Assembly (NCBI GenBank): GCA_934692625.1
Contig: CAKUUC010000013.1
Coordinates: 8,774-72,773 of the forward strand
Direction: 5' to 3'
Source of the DNA: an uncultured Candidatus Melainabacteria bacterium
Lineage (GTDB): Bacteria; Cyanobacteriota; Vampirovibrionia; Gastranaerophilales; Gastranaerophilaceae
DNA: 64,000 nt
How positions within the stretch are numbered: the stretch's first letter is position 1; every line of letters begins with the position of its first letter. Shown in pieces: positions 41,040 through 49,185 of the stretch. Under the pieces are notes generated by a model that was not told the DNA's origin, searched no databases, and saw nothing but the letters and a program-made list of their open reading frames with translations. The position numbers were made by a program, and so were the translations under genes.

Positions 41040-42328
41040 CTTTAATCATTGATAGAAGACTTGAACTTTCCACAAAGTATAAAAAATTGTTGGAATTACC
41101 GACAAATAAGGTCATAATTTCAAAAGATTTGATTACTGCGCTAAAAATTATTCAAGACCAAGAACCTGATTTAATCATAATTTCAGACAGTTTTGACGAT
41201 GATTTGTCCGATTTTTGCAAACAAGTTCGAGCACTGACTTATAATATGCGACCAATTATTGTCGCAATGTCAAAATCTGCGGATTTTTCAGATAGAATCA
41301 AGGTTTTGGAAAGTGGTGCCGATGACTTTTTGTCAGAACCTGTCAATGCTGATGAATTTAAGGTTCGAATGACCGCACATTTAAGACGAGAATTTGAGTC
41401 TAACTTAGACACAAAGCACCTTTTACCAAATAAAAATTATTCTCTCAGAGCTATAAAAAGAAAATTGTCTGATGATAGCGAATGGGCTGTTTTATACATA
41501 AGTATTGAAAACTTTGAAAGTTATAAACAAGCCTATACAACGCTTGCTTCTGACAAATTGCTCCAAACTTATGCTGCAATTATTCAAGCGTCTTTAAATG
41601 AGCACGATTATCTCGGTGAAATTTCAGAAAATGTATTTATTGTAATAACCGACACAATAAAAGCCGAACGTTTAGCGAGATTTTTAATTTTTGCATTCGA
41701 TTCTGTTGCCGAAAAATTTTATGCAGAACACGACCTTGACCGTGGTTATATGATTTTGCAAGGCGATGAATATGCAGGCAAACGTGCAAATTTCGTACAT
41801 TCAACAATCAGCGTATTAACAAATGAATTTGCAAAATACAAAGATACAACACAAATTTTGAACACCTTAATCCAGATTCATGACCTGGCAGATGTTCCAA
41901 ACCGCTCGAATTACTTAATCGAACGCCCTAAAATTTCAGGCGAAAATTCTGTTTTGGAATCAGAAATCAATAATAAAATTATGATTTTTGAAACAGATGA
42001 AGCTCTGTGCGTTTTGCTTAATACAATCTTAAACCTACAAGGCTACAAAACAGAAATTATCAATGAATATACTATTCCGCAAACAGATGAAATTCCGGCG
42101 CTGATTATTGTTGATGCCGGAGATTTAGAAAAGAAAAACGGTTTAAATCTGTGTTATCAATTAAAAAAAGAAGAACGTTATAAAAATTCGAAAATCATCG
42201 TAACATCAATTATTCATGACAAAGAATTAGTTTTGAACACCGGTGCAGACTTGTATTTGCCAAAACCTTACGAAATCAGCCAACTCATAAAATGGGTAAA
42301 TGAATTGATGAGAGAATTCAATTCGTAA
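41027..42328 (+). CDS. Receiver - degenerate GGDEF - receiver protein
   Basis: The 433 residues hold two receiver domains and a nucleotide-cyclase-like fold. In the first (about 1-125) the phospho-Asp position in PDLIIISDSF is Ser, or shifted by one. In the last (about 315-430) IPALIIVDAGD has the Asp and YLPKPYE the conserved Lys, so this one probably takes the phosphate. The middle (WAVLYISIENFESYKQAY to ISENVFIVITDT, about 148-215) resembles GGDEF but lacks the GGDEF motif and is surely inactive. No DNA-binding output domain exists. It is the likely partner of the overlapping kinase. Confidence 0.82.
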   Translation: MQSVTLIIDRRLELSTKYKKLLELPTNKVIISKDLITALKIIQDQEPDLIIISDSFDDDLSDFCKQVRALTYNMRPIIVAMSKSADFSDRIKVLESGADDFLSEPVNADEFKVRMTAHLRREFESNLDTKHLLPNKNYSLRAIKRKLSDDSEWAVLYISIENFESYKQAYTTLASDKLLQTYAAIIQASLNEHDYLGEISENVFIVITDTIKAERLARFLIFAFDSVAEKFYAEHDLDRGYMILQGDEYAGKRANFVHSTISVLTNEFAKYKDTTQILNTLIQIHDLADVPNRSNYLIERPKISGENSVLESEINNKIMIFETDEALCVLLNTILNLQGYKTEIINEYTIPQTDEIPALIIVDAGDLEKKNGLNLCYQLKKEERYKNSKIIVTSIIHDKELVLNTGADLYLPKPYEISQLIKWVNELMREFNS

Positions 42329-42354
42329 ACATTTTTATACCGTATAATAAGGAA

Positions 42355-42530
42355 AGTTTGACATCATTGCATGCTTAAATTACCATGCGAATATAGAGGA
42401 AATGGAGTGAATATCTCCAGCTGTAGCCGCAGCCGTAATAGCCGGAATGCTCAAAAATAACTATATCCACGCGCAATTTGGATATAGCAGATATTTTTGT
42501 AGTGTCCTCTCATCAAAAGAGGATTTTTTA
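42355..42530 (+). promoter_or_regulatory. Cobalamin-type riboswitch with ribosome-site-sequestering hairpin
   Basis: AGAGGAAATGGAGTGAATAT then CTCCAGCTGTAGCCGCAGCC, GTAA and GCCGGAATGC follow the order of the B12 riboswitch core (GGGAA, GGTGAAAATCC, CTG, CCGCAACGGTAA, GCCAGGATACC). A GCATG/CATGC stem precedes it, a CTATATCC/GGATATAG hairpin (42461-42487) follows, and TCCTCT-CATCAAA-AGAGGA plus T6 lies just before the ATG at 42531. The last hairpin pairs the AGAGGA ribosome site and also looks like a terminator. TATAAT at 42343 gives a start near 42355. Several consensus positions differ, so the ligand is likely but not certain. Confidence 0.65.
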
Positions 42531-43250
42531 ATGACATTACAATCTTCACCGGTAAGATCACAAGCAACAAAAGCTGGAACTTGCCCGCACGGAATGCCAC
42601 TCGGTGCGTGCCCGCTTTGTAATGGAATGGCAGGTGGAAATTCAACAAGCAAACGAGATATTCCTCGTAATGCAGGAGAAATGACATACAACCAATGTGC
42701 GGCAATCGGAGCAATGCTAAGAGCGCAAAAAGCCGCAAAACTTTCTGCAAAACAAGCACAACAAAGTCACGAACAAGCCCTGATTGATTTTCAAAAAAAC
42801 ATTACAAATACACACCAAAGATTAATGAATTTTGCAGCATTTATGGACAAAAATTTTCCCAAAATAATTTCAACTCCAATCAATTTTTTAGCAATAAATA
42901 TTGCAGGAAACGTTCTAAATTTTGTTAAAAACATGCCTGTAATTTTAGGAAATTTTATCCAAAATTTTTCTCAAAAATTCGTCGATATTTCTGACAAAAT
43001 TGCAGCGATATATGGAGAAATCGAACTTGCTACTCAAGAAAAATTAGCAAATTTTATATCTGATTTTAAAAAGAAATTTAAGTTTAAATTTTTTGTTTTT
43101 GGAACTGGTGAAGCCGAAGACGAAGAAAAGAAAATCGAAGAAGAAAAACGAACTTTTGAATTAAAAACTTTCATTCACAAACTATATAAAAAGATAAAAC
43201 AAAAAACAGAAAAGGATAACAAAAAACATGTACATGAATCCAATGAATGA
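42531..43250 (+). CDS. Uncharacterised protein with CPHGMPxGxCPxCNG motif
   Basis: The 239 residues start with a short polar head and then TCPHGMPLGACPLCNGM (about 16-32), whose three Cys and one His look like a metal site. The middle is helical (NQCAAIGAMLRAQKAAKLSAKQ; FMDKNFPKIISTPINFLAIN), possibly with a weak membrane-associated helix near 120-150. The C-terminus is Lys/Glu-rich. The apparent cobalamin riboswitch upstream suggests a role in cobalt or B12 supply, which is an inference from context only. AGAGGA is its ribosome site. The next gene overlaps by 23 bases. Confidence 0.7.
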   Translation: MTLQSSPVRSQATKAGTCPHGMPLGACPLCNGMAGGNSTSKRDIPRNAGEMTYNQCAAIGAMLRAQKAAKLSAKQAQQSHEQALIDFQKNITNTHQRLMNFAAFMDKNFPKIISTPINFLAINIAGNVLNFVKNMPVILGNFIQNFSQKFVDISDKIAAIYGEIELATQEKLANFISDFKKKFKFKFFVFGTGEAEDEEKKIEEEKRTFELKTFIHKLYKKIKQKTEKDNKKHVHESNE

Positions 43251-44739
43251 TTCAGAAATACTAAGACAACATCGCAACTTAACAACCACTCAACAGAAAA
43301 AAAATCTCTCAACCAGAGAAGGTGTTGTAGTAAATAATTTTGTCAAAGAAAATGAAAATAATTCGGACTTGAATTTATCCGAAACAAAAGACTCTTTTGT
43401 AATTTCTGACAACGTCCCATTACCCAAAGATTTATACAAAGACACAAATATTGTTGATAAAAAACTAATTCCATTAAGCGCAGTCGCTCTTGGCGTAATG
43501 GGTTCTCTTGCCGTAGTTACGGAATTTGTAAAGCATAGTGCAAAAATCAGCAAAAAACTTGCAAAAGAAAAATGTCTTCCCCCGCTAACAAGAAACGTAA
43601 ATCTTAATAGTGAGTATAGTCAAATTATGTATCAAATGGTGCAAAGTCCAAATAAAAAGACATTTCTCGCAGGTGTTGGAACACTAACACTAGGTGCTAT
43701 GGCATTTATGGGGCAAACGTTTTTTGACGGATTTAAAGAAGTTTGGGTAAAACGCAAAGATTCAAACATTCAAAAGAATTTGCAAGAAAATCTCATTGCC
43801 GTAGAAACTGAATCATTTTCAGGCAAAATGCAAATTATCAGGAGTATGCTTTCTAAATACTCGACCGATTTTGAAAAATACTTGAAAAATGACACCAAAG
43901 AAACTTCACCAAACTTTGGAAAAACAAAATTCTCAATCCCGTTCACATCAGATAAAAAAGATGATAAAAAAACGAATTCGCAAAACCTTGGGAATATTTT
44001 ACTAGGAATTGGAACATTTGCAGGAATTGTAGGATTTGGATTTTTAGCATTGAAAAACCTATCAAAAAGTAAAGAACATTTGAAAGAGGGTCTAAATATT
44101 GCAAAAGTTGCAATATCAAAAGTTGTTGAAACTTCAACAGAAAAAACAAAAGAAATTGATAAAGGTAATTTAGAAGCAATGTTCCGCTCGCTCGAAGGTT
44201 CTGACGGCGTTGAAAGTTTTATAGAAAAAGAAATTAAAAAATTAAACTGGGAAAATAAAGAAGAAAAAGCAGAATTTCTGAATAATATTTTAACCCAAAT
44301 GAGAACTTCTACAACAAAAGCCAACCCCAATTATGCAGGTGATGGAATTCCAAAACCGGCATTTAACTCATTCGTTAATGAGTATCTTGCATTTTTCTAC
44401 AATTGGCTGCTTGATACCTCAAACCCTCAATTCAGACACTTGTTCTTGGGAATTACAGGGCTCACTGCAGTTTGCTATGGTGGGAAACTTGCAGGTGATG
44501 CGTTGAAAGAAGTTCAAGTTAAAAAAATCAACGCTGAAACCGAACTTTTACTCCAAAAACGCCTTGTTTCAACAGAATTACGAAACTTCAAATCCAAAAA
44601 AGATGCTGCAATTAAACCTCTCGTTGATGAATTTTATAAACAAGTTGATAGTGGAAAACGCAGCAAAGATGAACTGAAAACAATGGCAGAAAATGTTTTG
44701 TTTGAAATCAAAAACGGACCACCATTTGTTTATTCATAG
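43228..44739 (+). CDS. Uncharacterised large membrane protein
   Basis: The 503-residue protein has a polar N-terminus and hydrophobic helices around 82-100 (LIPLSAVALGVMGSLAVVTEF), 150-165 (AGVGTLTLGAMAFMG), 255-275 (LGNILLGIGTFAGIVGFGFLAL) and 400-420 (HLFLGITGLTAVCYGGKLAG), with charged helical segments between. In style it resembles the protein at 851-2215. It overlaps the preceding gene by 23 bases, indicating translational coupling, and so may also fall under the riboswitch. No family is recognised. Confidence 0.72.
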   Translation: MYMNPMNDSEILRQHRNLTTTQQKKNLSTREGVVVNNFVKENENNSDLNLSETKDSFVISDNVPLPKDLYKDTNIVDKKLIPLSAVALGVMGSLAVVTEFVKHSAKISKKLAKEKCLPPLTRNVNLNSEYSQIMYQMVQSPNKKTFLAGVGTLTLGAMAFMGQTFFDGFKEVWVKRKDSNIQKNLQENLIAVETESFSGKMQIIRSMLSKYSTDFEKYLKNDTKETSPNFGKTKFSIPFTSDKKDDKKTNSQNLGNILLGIGTFAGIVGFGFLALKNLSKSKEHLKEGLNIAKVAISKVVETSTEKTKEIDKGNLEAMFRSLEGSDGVESFIEKEIKKLNWENKEEKAEFLNNILTQMRTSTTKANPNYAGDGIPKPAFNSFVNEYLAFFYNWLLDTSNPQFRHLFLGITGLTAVCYGGKLAGDALKEVQVKKINAETELLLQKRLVSTELRNFKSKKDAAIKPLVDEFYKQVDSGKRSKDELKTMAENVLFEIKNGPPFVYS

Positions 44740-44755
44740 TAGTTAAGGAGCATTT

Positions 44756-45232
44756 ATGATTCAACAAATTTTACCATATCAAAACGCACAGCCCTATTAT
44801 GCTTGTACTTCCTGTAAGTTGCCCGAAAACGGCAGAAATTATTGCATTTTTGATAAAAATGAAGTTGATTATTTTGTTAAACAAAAAGAAAATGCCATAC
44901 CGTATTTGACAGATATTTTGGTGCATTCTGATAACGAAGCCCAAGTGACCGAAACCCTCTACATTATGGATAGAATGATTGATAATGGGACAAAAGGAAT
45001 AGATAAGTTGTATCCTGTTTTTGCAAAATTTAACAATACAAAATCACCTAATATTCAAACTTTTTTGGCTGGTATTTACAGAAAAACACAAGTTCCTGAT
45101 GCATTTGGCCCGTTAGTTAAAATGCTTATACAAAATTCACTGAAACCACAAAATACACAGCAACCTTTTGACCCGAATGAAGAAATCGGCGGCGCTATTT
45201 TGAGTTATTTGTCAGATAGATTTAGAGGATAA
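44756..45232 (+). CDS. Hypothetical HEAT-like protein with Cys pair
   Basis: The 158 residues start with YYACTSCKLPENGRNYC (about 14-30), a small Cys cluster that may bind metal. Helical repeats of HEAT character follow (KENAIPYLTDILVHSDNEAQVTETLYIMDRM; PDAFGPLVKMLIQNSL). TAAGGAG precedes the ATG, 16 bases after the previous stop, so it is the third gene of the riboswitch-led unit. Confidence 0.65.
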   Translation: MIQQILPYQNAQPYYACTSCKLPENGRNYCIFDKNEVDYFVKQKENAIPYLTDILVHSDNEAQVTETLYIMDRMIDNGTKGIDKLYPVFAKFNNTKSPNIQTFLAGIYRKTQVPDAFGPLVKMLIQNSLKPQNTQQPFDPNEEIGGAILSYLSDRFRG

Positions 45233-45247
45233 ATTTTTTTATGTGTC

Positions 45248-45418
45248 TTAATTTTTAGTTAGAGCATCAATTGTTGTGTTTAGAATAAGTGAAATTTTGT
45301 ATAGGGTGTAAATTGTTGGGGATTTTTCGCCACGTTCAATGCAGCCGATAAAATTTCTTGCAGAATTTATCTTGAAGGCTAATTCTTCTTGTGAAATAGG
45401 CTCTGAAAAAATGTTCAA
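45248..45418 (-). CDS. N-terminally short XRE-type HTH protein, possibly a remnant
   Basis: From a TTG at 45418 the frame gives 56 residues: ISQEELAFKINSARNFIGCI (8-27), ERGEKSPTIYTLYKISLILN, then TTIDALTKN. This is an XRE/HTH-3 domain lacking the usual first helix (about ten residues before SQEELA). The frame is closed by a stop shortly upstream. It may be a truncated regulator or a short functional one. It follows ispF on the same strand. Confidence 0.55.
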   Translation of the reverse strand: MNIFSEPISQEELAFKINSARNFIGCIERGEKSPTIYTLYKISLILNTTIDALTKN

Positions 45419-45435
45419 TATTGAATAACCTTGGA

Positions 45436-45912
45436 TTACTTATTTTCCAACAACACTACGGCATTGGCTTCGATTGCGAGTTTTTGTCCGACAGAATCCA
45501 AATTTTCTTTGGTTTTGGCTTTGATTGAAAGTTGATGGTTATCTATACCGAGCATTTCGCAAAGTCTTGTTTTCATCTTGGGAATATATGGCATCATTTT
45601 GGGAGCTTGCGCTATAATATTACTGTCAATATTCACAATTGAATACCCTTTGCTTTTAACAAGGTTATACACATGTTTTAGGAGAATAGTGCTATCAATA
45701 TCTTTATATTTCGGGTCAGTGTCAGGGAAAATCGTTCCAATATCGTCTAGTGCCAACGCTCCTAGCAGCCCATCAATAATTGCATGGATTAAAACATCAG
45801 CATCTGAGTGTCCAAGCAAGCCTTTTTCATGCGTGATTTTAACCCCGCCAATTATTAGTTCTCTGCCTTCTACTAGTTTATGTATATCGTAGCCTAGTCC
45901 TATTCTGTACAT
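45436..45912 (-). CDS. ispF: 2-C-methyl-D-erythritol 2,4-cyclodiphosphate synthase
   Basis: The 158-residue enzyme makes the cyclic diphosphate in the MEP isoprenoid pathway. It has the zinc ligands GYDIHKL (Asp9, His11) and LLGHSDADVLIHAIIDGLLGA (near 34-54), DIGTIFPDTDPKYKDIDS (near 58), and the closing KAKTKENLDSVGQ substrate loop. GGAG precedes the ATG. Confidence 0.96.
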   Translation of the reverse strand: MYRIGLGYDIHKLVEGRELIIGGVKITHEKGLLGHSDADVLIHAIIDGLLGALALDDIGTIFPDTDPKYKDIDSTILLKHVYNLVKSKGYSIVNIDSNIIAQAPKMMPYIPKMKTRLCEMLGIDNHQLSIKAKTKENLDSVGQKLAIEANAVVLLENK

Positions 45913-45961
45913 TTTTTCTCCATTTTGTTGTAATAATTCTTATCAATATGATATATTAAAG

Positions 45962-46312
45962 ATGATGAATAGTAAAATTTATAATGCCAATAACGAGTTA
46001 CTAGTTGCAAATGCAATGCCTGTTGTGACTCGCAGAACTACGACCACAACTACTCAACCGACTTCTTCTCCTGTATCGGCGTACGATGATTATGGGGTTT
46101 CAACACTTTATTCCGGTTATTTCAATTTCTTATTTTTATTCTTTGTTTGTCTTGTAATTTTTTATGTAGTGATAGCATTAGTTTGTGGAATTTTTGTTAT
46201 CGTTATTTTCCAAGACAAATCGAAAAAATGCAAAATTTGTGGCACTAAAATTGTTGCGAAGAATAATAAATTCCCGCAGAATTGTCCCAAGTGTGGAGCG
46301 ACTTTGAATTAA
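45962..46312 (+). CDS. Single-pass membrane protein with C-terminal zinc ribbon
   Basis: The 116 residues have a Thr-rich N-terminus (VVTRRTTTTTTQPTSS), one or two membrane helices (FNFLFLFFVCLVIFYVVIALVCGIFVIVIF, about 55-84) and a cytosolic zinc ribbon with two CxxC pairs (CKICGTKIV, NCPKCGATL). Such ribbons often bind proteins or lipids. Two ATGs lie in tandem; TATATT is seven bases before the second, and no ribosome site is seen. Specific function is unknown. Confidence 0.7.
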   Translation: MMNSKIYNANNELLVANAMPVVTRRTTTTTTQPTSSPVSAYDDYGVSTLYSGYFNFLFLFFVCLVIFYVVIALVCGIFVIVIFQDKSKKCKICGTKIVAKNNKFPQNCPKCGATLN

Positions 46313-46316
46313 AATT

Positions 46317-47336
46317 TTAACTACCGAAATAATTCATCAATCCGTCATGAAGTTTTTCGTTTTTGCAAAGTTTTTTAAGTTTTGCTATGGCACGGTTTTC
46401 TATTTGACGAATTCTTTCGCGAGAAACTCCGTATTGAGAACCTATTTCATCAAGAGTTTTCTTCACTCCGTTATTATCCAAGCCGTAGCGTAAAATCAAA
46501 ACGTCACGCTCTTTTTGGCTAAGTTGATTCAAAATCTGTCTGATATCTTGTAGCAAGTTTTCGTGAGTAACTTTGCCATCCGGTGTAATTGTAGATTTGT
46601 CGATGATGAAATCTGCAATTTTTGAAGAATCTTCATCACTTGATGTTGGAGTATCCATGCTCACTGTGGATTGTGCAGATTTTATTATTGATGTTAATTT
46701 TGACACAGGCAAACCTAAACGGTATGCAATTTCTTGTTTGGTCGGAGTGTGTCCGAGTTCTGTTGTCAAATCAAGGGTTGCACGCCTGATTTTTCCGATA
46801 GAATCAATCATGTGAATAGGTAGTCTTATGATTCTTGCTTTGTCTGCAATTGCACGTGTTATTGATTGTTGAATCCACCAAGTTGCATAAGTTGAAAATT
46901 TGTAACCTTTTTTATAGTCAAATCTGCCTGCTGCTTTGATTAAGCCAACATTTCCCTCTTGGATAAGGTCTAAAAATGATAAGCCTCGTCCAATGTATTT
47001 TTTTGCAATACTTACAACAAGTCTTAAATTTGCGTTGACTAAAACGTTTTTGGCAAAATCGTCATGGTTTTCTTGAATTTTTTTTGCCAAATCTAATTCT
47101 TCAGCAGACGATAATAATGGAATTTTACCTATTTGTCTTAGGTAAATTTTTACGCTGTCATCGGAATTAACAGTCATTATATTTTCTTGAACACTTGGAA
47201 CTTCTACGGATTTTAGTACGTCTTCTCCGTCTTCTGTTTCTTCCTCGGCTTCAAGTTCTTGTAGTTTTTTAAAATCTATATTCTCATCGGAAATATCATC
47301 TGTCAGGATTCCAAAAGATTCAAATTCTTTTTTCAC
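46317..47336 (-). CDS. sigA: Primary-type RNA polymerase sigma-70 factor
   Basis: The 339 residues have region 1.2 (DSVKIYLRQIGKIPLLSSAEE, near 60), region 2 with RLVVSIAKKYIGRGLSFLDLIQEGN and the -10-reading YKFSTYATWWIQQSITRAIA (near 140-160), region 3 and region 4.2 (TLDEIGSQYGVSRERIRQIENRA, near 295). It lacks an extended region 1.1; the N-terminus is short and acidic. It fits the housekeeping factor or a close group 2 relative. The TATAAT-rich promoters of this window agree with its region 2.4. Confidence 0.9.
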   Translation of the reverse strand: MKKEFESFGILTDDISDENIDFKKLQELEAEEETEDGEDVLKSVEVPSVQENIMTVNSDDSVKIYLRQIGKIPLLSSAEELDLAKKIQENHDDFAKNVLVNANLRLVVSIAKKYIGRGLSFLDLIQEGNVGLIKAAGRFDYKKGYKFSTYATWWIQQSITRAIADKARIIRLPIHMIDSIGKIRRATLDLTTELGHTPTKQEIAYRLGLPVSKLTSIIKSAQSTVSMDTPTSSDEDSSKIADFIIDKSTITPDGKVTHENLLQDIRQILNQLSQKERDVLILRYGLDNNGVKKTLDEIGSQYGVSRERIRQIENRAIAKLKKLCKNEKLHDGLMNYFGS

Positions 47337-47400
47337 AAAGCTCTCCTATCTTACTTTTTATGATATTACTAAACAATGGTTTTGGGTTCATCCAATCAGA

Positions 47401-48168
47401 TTATTTCTTATTGTTTGTCAATTTTTGTCTAAGTGTTTCAAAAATTATTGCGCTGAGAGCATTCGAAACGTTGAGTGAGTTGAAATTGTTTTGCATAGGT
47501 ATTTTTACGATAAAATCGGATGCTTTCAGTAACGATTTTGAAACTCCGGCATGCTCAGCCCCCATAATGATTGCAAAGTTCATATCATTGTATTTAACAT
47601 CATAATAATTATCTTTTGCTGATGCGTCAGTTGCAATTATCCACCAGTTATTATCCTTTAGTTTTTGAATTGCGTTGACAAGGCTATTTACTTTTATTAT
47701 AGGAATGTGATTTATTGCACCTGCGCTGATTTTTTCAACTGTAGAATTTACTTGAACGTTTCTGCGAGATGGAATAATTATTCCATCAACACCAGCACAA
47801 ACGCATGTTCTTATTATTGCGCCTAAGTTGTGAGAATCTTCAACTCCGTCAAGAATAACAAGTGATGAATTTGTGTGGTTTTTACCTTCTAAAAAATCGT
47901 CCAATTCCGTATATTTTATCGGGGAAATTTGAGCGATAATTCCTTGGTGGTTAAATTCTGCATAAGGTTGAAATTTTTCTTTTGCAACAAATTGAAAAAT
48001 TATGCCTTTAGATTGTGCTAATTCCTTAATTTTACTGATTTTAGCATCTGTATGGATATTTTTAGAGATAAGTATTTTATTGATTTCTCTTTTCCCTACG
48101 GTCAAGGCTTCCATTACTGAATTTTTACCATAAATTATATCGGTCATTGTTTCGGAATTATTATCCAT
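47401..48168 (-). CDS. rlmB: 23S rRNA 2'-O-ribose methyltransferase (TrmH/RlmB family)
   Basis: The 255-residue SPOUT enzyme has a small substrate-binding N-terminal domain (IIYGKNSVMEAL, near 11) and the knotted catalytic domain with LDGVEDSHNLGAIIRTC (near 104), AIIMGAEHAGVS (near 198) and IPMQNNFNSLNVSNALSAIIFE (near 220). This fits G2251 methylation by RlmB; another TrmH-type target cannot be excluded. It starts directly at the nadA stop (TAA-ATG). Confidence 0.9.
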   Translation of the reverse strand: MDNNSETMTDIIYGKNSVMEALTVGKREINKILISKNIHTDAKISKIKELAQSKGIIFQFVAKEKFQPYAEFNHQGIIAQISPIKYTELDDFLEGKNHTNSSLVILDGVEDSHNLGAIIRTCVCAGVDGIIIPSRRNVQVNSTVEKISAGAINHIPIIKVNSLVNAIQKLKDNNWWIIATDASAKDNYYDVKYNDMNFAIIMGAEHAGVSKSLLKASDFIVKIPMQNNFNSLNVSNALSAIIFETLRQKLTNNKK

Positions 48169-49077
48169 TTATTTTGATGCCTCCATCATTCTATCAATAC
48201 ATTTTACGGCTTTTTTAGCAATGTTTTCTTCTACGAAAATTTCATTTGTTTCATTTTCCAAAACTTCTTGAATATCTTCAAGTGATGTCATTTTCATGTT
48301 TGGACAGATTAAGTTATTTTTTATTGGAATAATTGTTTTTTCAGGGTAATCTCGTTTTAGTCTGTCTGTAACCCCTTGTTCTGTAGCGATGACAAATTCG
48401 TTGTGCGAACTGTTTTTTACATAATTCATTATTCCTGTTGTACTGCCAACAAAGTCTGCCGCTTCTGATACTGCGGTATGACATTCAGGGTGCGCAAGAA
48501 TTAAAGCATTCGGGTGTTCTTTTCTCATTTTTTCAATATCAGTTGGTCTGATTTGCAAGTGGGTTGGGCAGAATCCTGGGTATGTAATAATTTCGATATT
48601 TCCAAGTTGTTTTTCAACCCATTTTCCTAAATATGTGTCAGGCAAGAACAAAATTTTGTCAGCGTTCATGCTTTTTACTATATTTACCGCATTTGAACTT
48701 GTGCAGCACATGTCACATTCTGATTTAACTTCTGCTGTTGAATTTACATAACATACGGTTGGAATGTTCGGGTGTTTTGATTTGAATTCAATCAATTGAT
48801 TGTAAGTAATCATATCAGCCATTCTGCAACCGGCATCAATTTGAGGTAATAAAACTTTTTTGTTTGGAGAAAGTAGTTTTGCGGTTTGAGCCATGAAAAA
48901 TACCCCTGCGAAAACAATTATGTCAGCATCTGTCTTTGCTGCCATTTGGCTCAAAAATAGCGAATCTCCTACATAATCTGCAACTAAATCTATTTCCGGT
49001 GGTTGGTAACAGTGTGCTAAAATTACTGCATTTTTTTCTCTCTTTAACTTATTTATGCTTTCGACTAAATTCTGCAT
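48169..49077 (-). CDS. nadA: Quinolinate synthase A
   Basis: The 302 residues form the NAD-biosynthesis [4Fe-4S] enzyme that condenses iminoaspartate with dihydroxyacetone phosphate. It has VILAHCYQPPEIDLVADYVGDS (18-39), CYVNSTAEVKSECDMCCTSSN (near 108, first Cys), YPGFCPTHLQI (near 191) and ILAHPECHTAV (near 215, further Cys). nadB and nadC are not in the window. The downstream rlmB gene is contiguous. Confidence 0.95.
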   Translation of the reverse strand: MQNLVESINKLKREKNAVILAHCYQPPEIDLVADYVGDSLFLSQMAAKTDADIIVFAGVFFMAQTAKLLSPNKKVLLPQIDAGCRMADMITYNQLIEFKSKHPNIPTVCYVNSTAEVKSECDMCCTSSNAVNIVKSMNADKILFLPDTYLGKWVEKQLGNIEIITYPGFCPTHLQIRPTDIEKMRKEHPNALILAHPECHTAVSEAADFVGSTTGIMNYVKNSSHNEFVIATEQGVTDRLKRDYPEKTIIPIKNNLICPNMKMTSLEDIQEVLENETNEIFVEENIAKKAVKCIDRMMEASK

Positions 49078-49185
49078 CTGATATTATTATCCTCCATTTG
49101 GTGTAAATTTATGTTAAGTTTTTTTCATTTATAGAAGATATTGTATAATAAAAAAAGATAATAGTAAAAAAATGAAAAGGTAGAT

